Of a stretch of 64,000 nt of DNA, positions 23,381 to 64,000 are shown in pieces. The position numbers and the translations under genes are program-made. Source of the DNA: Cheilinus undulatus. Taxonomy: Eukaryota; Chordata; Actinopteri; Labriformes; Labridae. The stretch's first letter is position 1. Each line of letters starts with the position of its first letter. The DNA is taken from the NCBI RefSeq assembly GCF_018320785.1, contig NC_054877.1:37408151-37472150 (forward strand), in the 5' to 3' direction. Below the pieces are notes generated by a model, which was given only the letters and a program-made list of their open reading frames with translations, was not told the DNA's origin and did not search any database.

Positions 23381-26300
23381 AAAACTAAATTAGGTGGGAA
23401 AGCACTTCTGGGTAAAAGTGCATCTTTCAGATTTTCTCTGTTTGAAGAGTTGGAGGTTCATTATGAAAATGCTCTATGGTGACCTTAGAGTATTCAATCA
23501 CTTTAAATACTTTATGGTAACTGCACTTTTTTGAGAGTCATCCCTTAGTCTGCCTTTTTCCCAAGAATGACTTTTGCACTGTTGTACCATGAGTGAAGTT
23601 ACTGACTCCGGTAGAGAAATCCTGCCTGTGGGGCCCAAGAATCACACACAATGCTATACTGAACATGGTGGGAGAATTACTTACTGGTTCAGTATGCACC
23701 GTTTAATTAATGTCATTTCACTTCAGTTGACATACCTTGAGTGGTATAAATATTTAAGATAAGAGTGTGATAGAATAGAAATAAGGGAAAAATTACAGTG
23801 GGTAAAGCACATGTAGCTTTATAAAAATACTTTAAACATGATTTGAGTTGGATTTGAACACAATTTTCACATGGAGAAAAACGGTTGAGTGAATATAAGT
23901 ATAAAGTAATATGGCTTAGTACTTTCTAATATAAGCAAATACATTTTTTTAAACTTAATCAGTTTCTTCTAATGTTTTGAGTTCAATGAACTCTTCGGAT
24001 TGTAGTGTAAATAAGATATTTTAATTTGAGTCAACTCAAAAATACCACATCTTTTAAACTCTGACGTAATTGGTTTCAACAAATGTTTTGAGTATGTGTT
24101 GCTTGTTCGGTTTTATAGTGCAGTACACTGTAAAAATACATCTATGCCGTTTACAGCCTAACTCAGAGTCTAGCTCAGTAACACATTAAGCTAGCTGCAA
24201 ATGAGATATAATTACGCAGTGGAAAAAGGTAAAATATATATTTCAGGTAGCTATAAAAATGGCTGTACGCTGGAAGTTACGGTAAGAAACTCAAAACTTG
24301 TAATCAACATAAACAGTCGTGAATTCCGTGTTCGACATATACCTGCTGCACCCAAGTGGACAAAAATCTGGTTTCAGGTTTATGTAGTTTCTTTGTATGA
24401 TAATAGTCTTTGTTGCGATTAAATTTATTTCCCTTTAAATCAATAGGAAGCTATTTTGGGGAGTAAAATGTTTTGTAAATTAAATTGGAAAGTTTAACCA
24501 TGAAACAAAACTATTAGCCTACGTAAAAACGGTAAATGCTTAAACATTGCTAACGTCAGCCGCTACGGCTACAAGCTACCTAACCGTTAATGCTTCTGGC
24601 GTTAGCATTAGCATTTTCTGTTGTGAAAATGACAAGACGATTTATATGTTTGTTTGTTTGTTTAAGCTACATTTTAGTTTGAAGAATATAATTCTAATTG
24701 CATTTTGATCTCAGTAACATTGAAATTGAATATGCTGTTATCTTCTTTTTAAAGGTTTTATTAAGGTGACCAGATTTCTGATGTGGAAACTGGGAATGCT
24801 TCCTGTTCAGATGAAAACCACTAATTATTGTCATGATGGTAAACCAAATGGGGACACTTAAAGTTTCATGTATCCTGGGACAGGGCATCACACACAGCCT
24901 GGCTGCTTTATTCTGAGACTGTTTGTGTGTTAACAACTTATCAGTACTGAGAAATTGTGTAAGTAAATAGCCAACAGTCAAACAAAATAGGTTACAAACT
25001 TTACATTTGTAACTCCTCTTTCTCTTCTTGTCTCAGCTCACTAAACATCTGTGTTTTTTCTCTAAAAATTCTGTAACCAAGAATTTTAATTGAATTTAAA
25101 TTTACTGAGAATATTTTTCTATTTTAAAGAGCAACATATTTCCTTTGTTAAATTTAATAAATGTCTGATACAGATTAAACACTTACAAATCACCATTAAA
25201 GTATTTAGCTGACTCAGAACTTATCTTGAGTAATTGAAACTATACTGAAACAAGTTAATAACTGTATGATACTTTCAGACCCCTCTCAGAATATAAAATA
25301 GATCTATTGGTTGTGGATTTTCTTAATTAAAAAAACTTTTATTTTCATTTAATTTATTTATGTGACTCGTGATCACATAGTATGGAGCACAAACAGGACA
25401 TGCAATGCAAATAAGAGAGTGCAAGAGATGTCTGAAATACAGGTAGGCTATTACTTAAATGATGGAAGAGCATTCTTCAAAAAATTCCACTTTATGACCT
25501 GTGGTTTGTCTAATAGCAACAACAAATTAAATTTAAACATAGAAGGGAGGATTAAATAATACTTTGGTATATAGCTACCTTTCTCTAATCATTATTTTTC
25601 TCTGTCTGGCCATTTACAGCTCCCAGTGACCTTAGAGACCCTGGTGTTGTTCAGTCTAAAGTTACAGATACTGTAGCTTTGACTGCCCTGAAACAGGAAT
25701 GTGATACAGTATCGTCCTTACACCATATAAATGTCTTATACAAGAGTTAATGCTCTATAATTTTAAAGGGAAATGTATGAACTCAGCTTTTATTGTATTG
25801 CTTAGTTTTAGCATTGGTTGTGTTATGTAACTAAAAATGAAGATTAGGCTGACATGAGTCAGTCTGTATCATAAACAGACATACAGGCTACATCAAGAAA
25901 AAGCCTCTACCGTTGTGACTATTGCACGTGTACAATGTTTATGACATCTTTTATTTCGACTCTTCGACTACCATACAGAGAAACTCTTATCAGAGCCAAA
26001 GACTGACGCCAGCGAATAAAAAGCAGAGACTCCCATCTTAGTCATGTGTACTGATTAAACTCATACCACTTCTATTTTACTGTAGTGCAGATAACTAACT
26101 ATTAAAGGGAGGTTTCCTCTTAAGGTTTGAAGTTCAGTTTCTAACCTAAGAACTCCCACTAGCAGGTTTTTTACAGTTCAGCACTAGAAGACGTAATTTT
26201 TCAAGTACCCTGGAGTCCCTCCAGTATCTTCCTCAAAATATGACTTCATTGATAACCCCCACACAATTAATTAAATCATTCTTTCTTGGATGTAAAAGAT

Positions 26301-26945
26301 TGATGGTTAAATCTTGTCATTTATCTTTATTGCAGTCACAGACAGAGATGCCCAGCAGTGTCATCTATGATTTACACAACCAGAGTCCAAAGGCCGCACA
26401 TAAATTCATAACAACACTTACTGGATGCCTGTCTTATCACATACATTTCTGAACCGTTTTTTTAAAAACTTCTCTGGAATATAATTGCTGTTCAGGACTC
26501 TCCCAGCAGAAAAGAATTAAAAATGGGGCAACATGGCTGTAATGATGACCCCTCCATGACAGGACAGATAAAGACCTCTGTGTAAGAGACTGGTTTCTTT
26601 TCTTCTTCCATTACACCCGGTTCAAAGTCAAAGTGCCATAAAACCGGTGTGTCAGTCGTAGGAGAGCTGTGTTTCCTCCTTCTTTGCTGAGACAGATTAC
26701 AGAGGGCGTCAAGACAAACAGCAGTTCCACAGCCGTTTGACAGAGTGGGATTAATGAAGATAAACGGATCGTTAAGTGAGTTGTATCTTTTTTTATACTG
26801 CCATATGGATACACAAAACTAGACACTATGAGCACAGTTGTGGCCTCTAAATAATACAGTAAAGAGAAAACCCTGTTTTAACATGTTATGATGGAGTTTC
26901 TTGCCTTTGCTGAAAACAGGCCCTCTTTTTGATGTCTTTGTTCAG
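23381..26945. other. intergenic region upstream of the myosin gene
   Basis: No coding exon is supported. 23940-24120 resembles fish MITEs rich in TTGAGTCAACTCAAAA and ends in GTTTTATAGTGCAGTACACTG. TTTG microsatellite at about 24648-24664. The rest is A/T-rich without recognisable structure. The myosin promoter and its non-coding first exon are expected here, since an acceptor precedes the ATG, but no TATA box or CpG-rich block singles out a site. Confidence 0.4.
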
Positions 26946-26970
26946 GGAATAGGACAGTGAGAAACCGGTG

Positions 26971-63525
<36,555 letters not shown>

Positions 63526-64000
63526 GTATGAGACCACAGCATGTACACCATGTATACGGTGTGGGATAGCAACCTCAAACACATGTACTGTTAAAGCAGT
63601 TTTAGGGCCAGACTTACTTTTTGTCCTTAAATCATCCTGATAAACATTTTTAGATCTTGAAATAAACATTACTTGATGGTGCCATTCTGTCAATCTAAAC
63701 TGTATATAACATGCTCTGATTGAACTTCAGTCACCAAATTTTGCCATGCATCATGTGGCCATGAAGTGTGAATCATGACCATTTTTTCATCAGCTTCTTT
63801 CTTTGATTAATTTCTACATTTGATATTTTTGGAGTATTTTTAAATGCACTGAATGTTCTTAAGATAACTAGGTCCACAAAAATTATTGAGATGGCTGGGT
63901 TCACCATGTAATTTTCTCAGCTTCAGTTTTTGCATATTCCTCAAATGCATAGCTTAAAAATCATGGACATCCTTACTCTCAAGCCGTGCAGTAAAAGTAC
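63526..64000 (+). other. start of myosin intron 35, truncated by window end
   Basis: A/T-rich intronic DNA with no exon. The next exon, expected to open the SH3 domain (class VII FxKGDLI-type motif), is not reached. Confidence 0.6.

Overview
The window is vertebrate nuclear DNA, most likely from a percomorph-type teleost fish. It has spliced genes with short exons, GT-AG introns, about 40 percent GC by eye, and many DNA transposons typical of fish (Tc1-like, hAT, Harbinger, piggyBac-like) plus tRNA-derived SINEs. Nothing in it looks bacterial or viral. The species cannot be named from the sequence alone.

Two protein genes lie head to tail on the + strand. The first (coding 5711-20514, 20 coding exons, 1049 residues) is dis3l2, a cytoplasmic 3'-5' exoribonuclease with two cold-shock domains, an RNB catalytic domain and an S1 domain. 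Its reading frame is intact, and a 247-residue hydrophilic leader precedes the part shared with human DIS3L2. The second (coding from 26971 past the window end, 35 coding exons seen, 1584 residues so far) is a class VII unconventional myosin. It has a motor, IQ motifs, an acidic linker, a first MyTH4 domain and most of the first FERM domain; the SH3 domain and the second MyTH4-FERM should lie beyond 64000. I joined exons by splice consensus, reading phase and similarity to the human proteins as I remember them. Every junction keeps frame.

Layout: 1-3300 is intergenic DNA with a decayed Tc1-like element and an A/T-rich tandem repeat. About 3300-3440 may hold the dis3l2 promoter and a non-coding first exon. 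3434-20514 is dis3l2, with Tc1, hAT and Harbinger insertions in its introns. 20515 to about 22600 is the 3' UTR. 22600-26940 is intergenic. 26946-64000 is the myosin gene, whose introns carry Tc1, hAT, piggyBac-like and SINE insertions. One 4.4-kb myosin intron (52917-57347) also holds four intron-containing tRNA-Tyr(GTA) genes on the opposite strand, with decayed copies between them.

The two proteins have no known joint function. One is an RNA decay enzyme for uridylated RNAs and the other an actin motor of microvilli or stereocilia, so their adjacency is simply linkage. I found no clearly new biological system. The points most worth checking are the long Dis3l2 leader, the non-canonical GC-AG intron, the in-frame 15-nt repeat in the myosin tail, the antisense tRNA-Tyr array, and a telomere-like tract inside a deleted Tc1 element.
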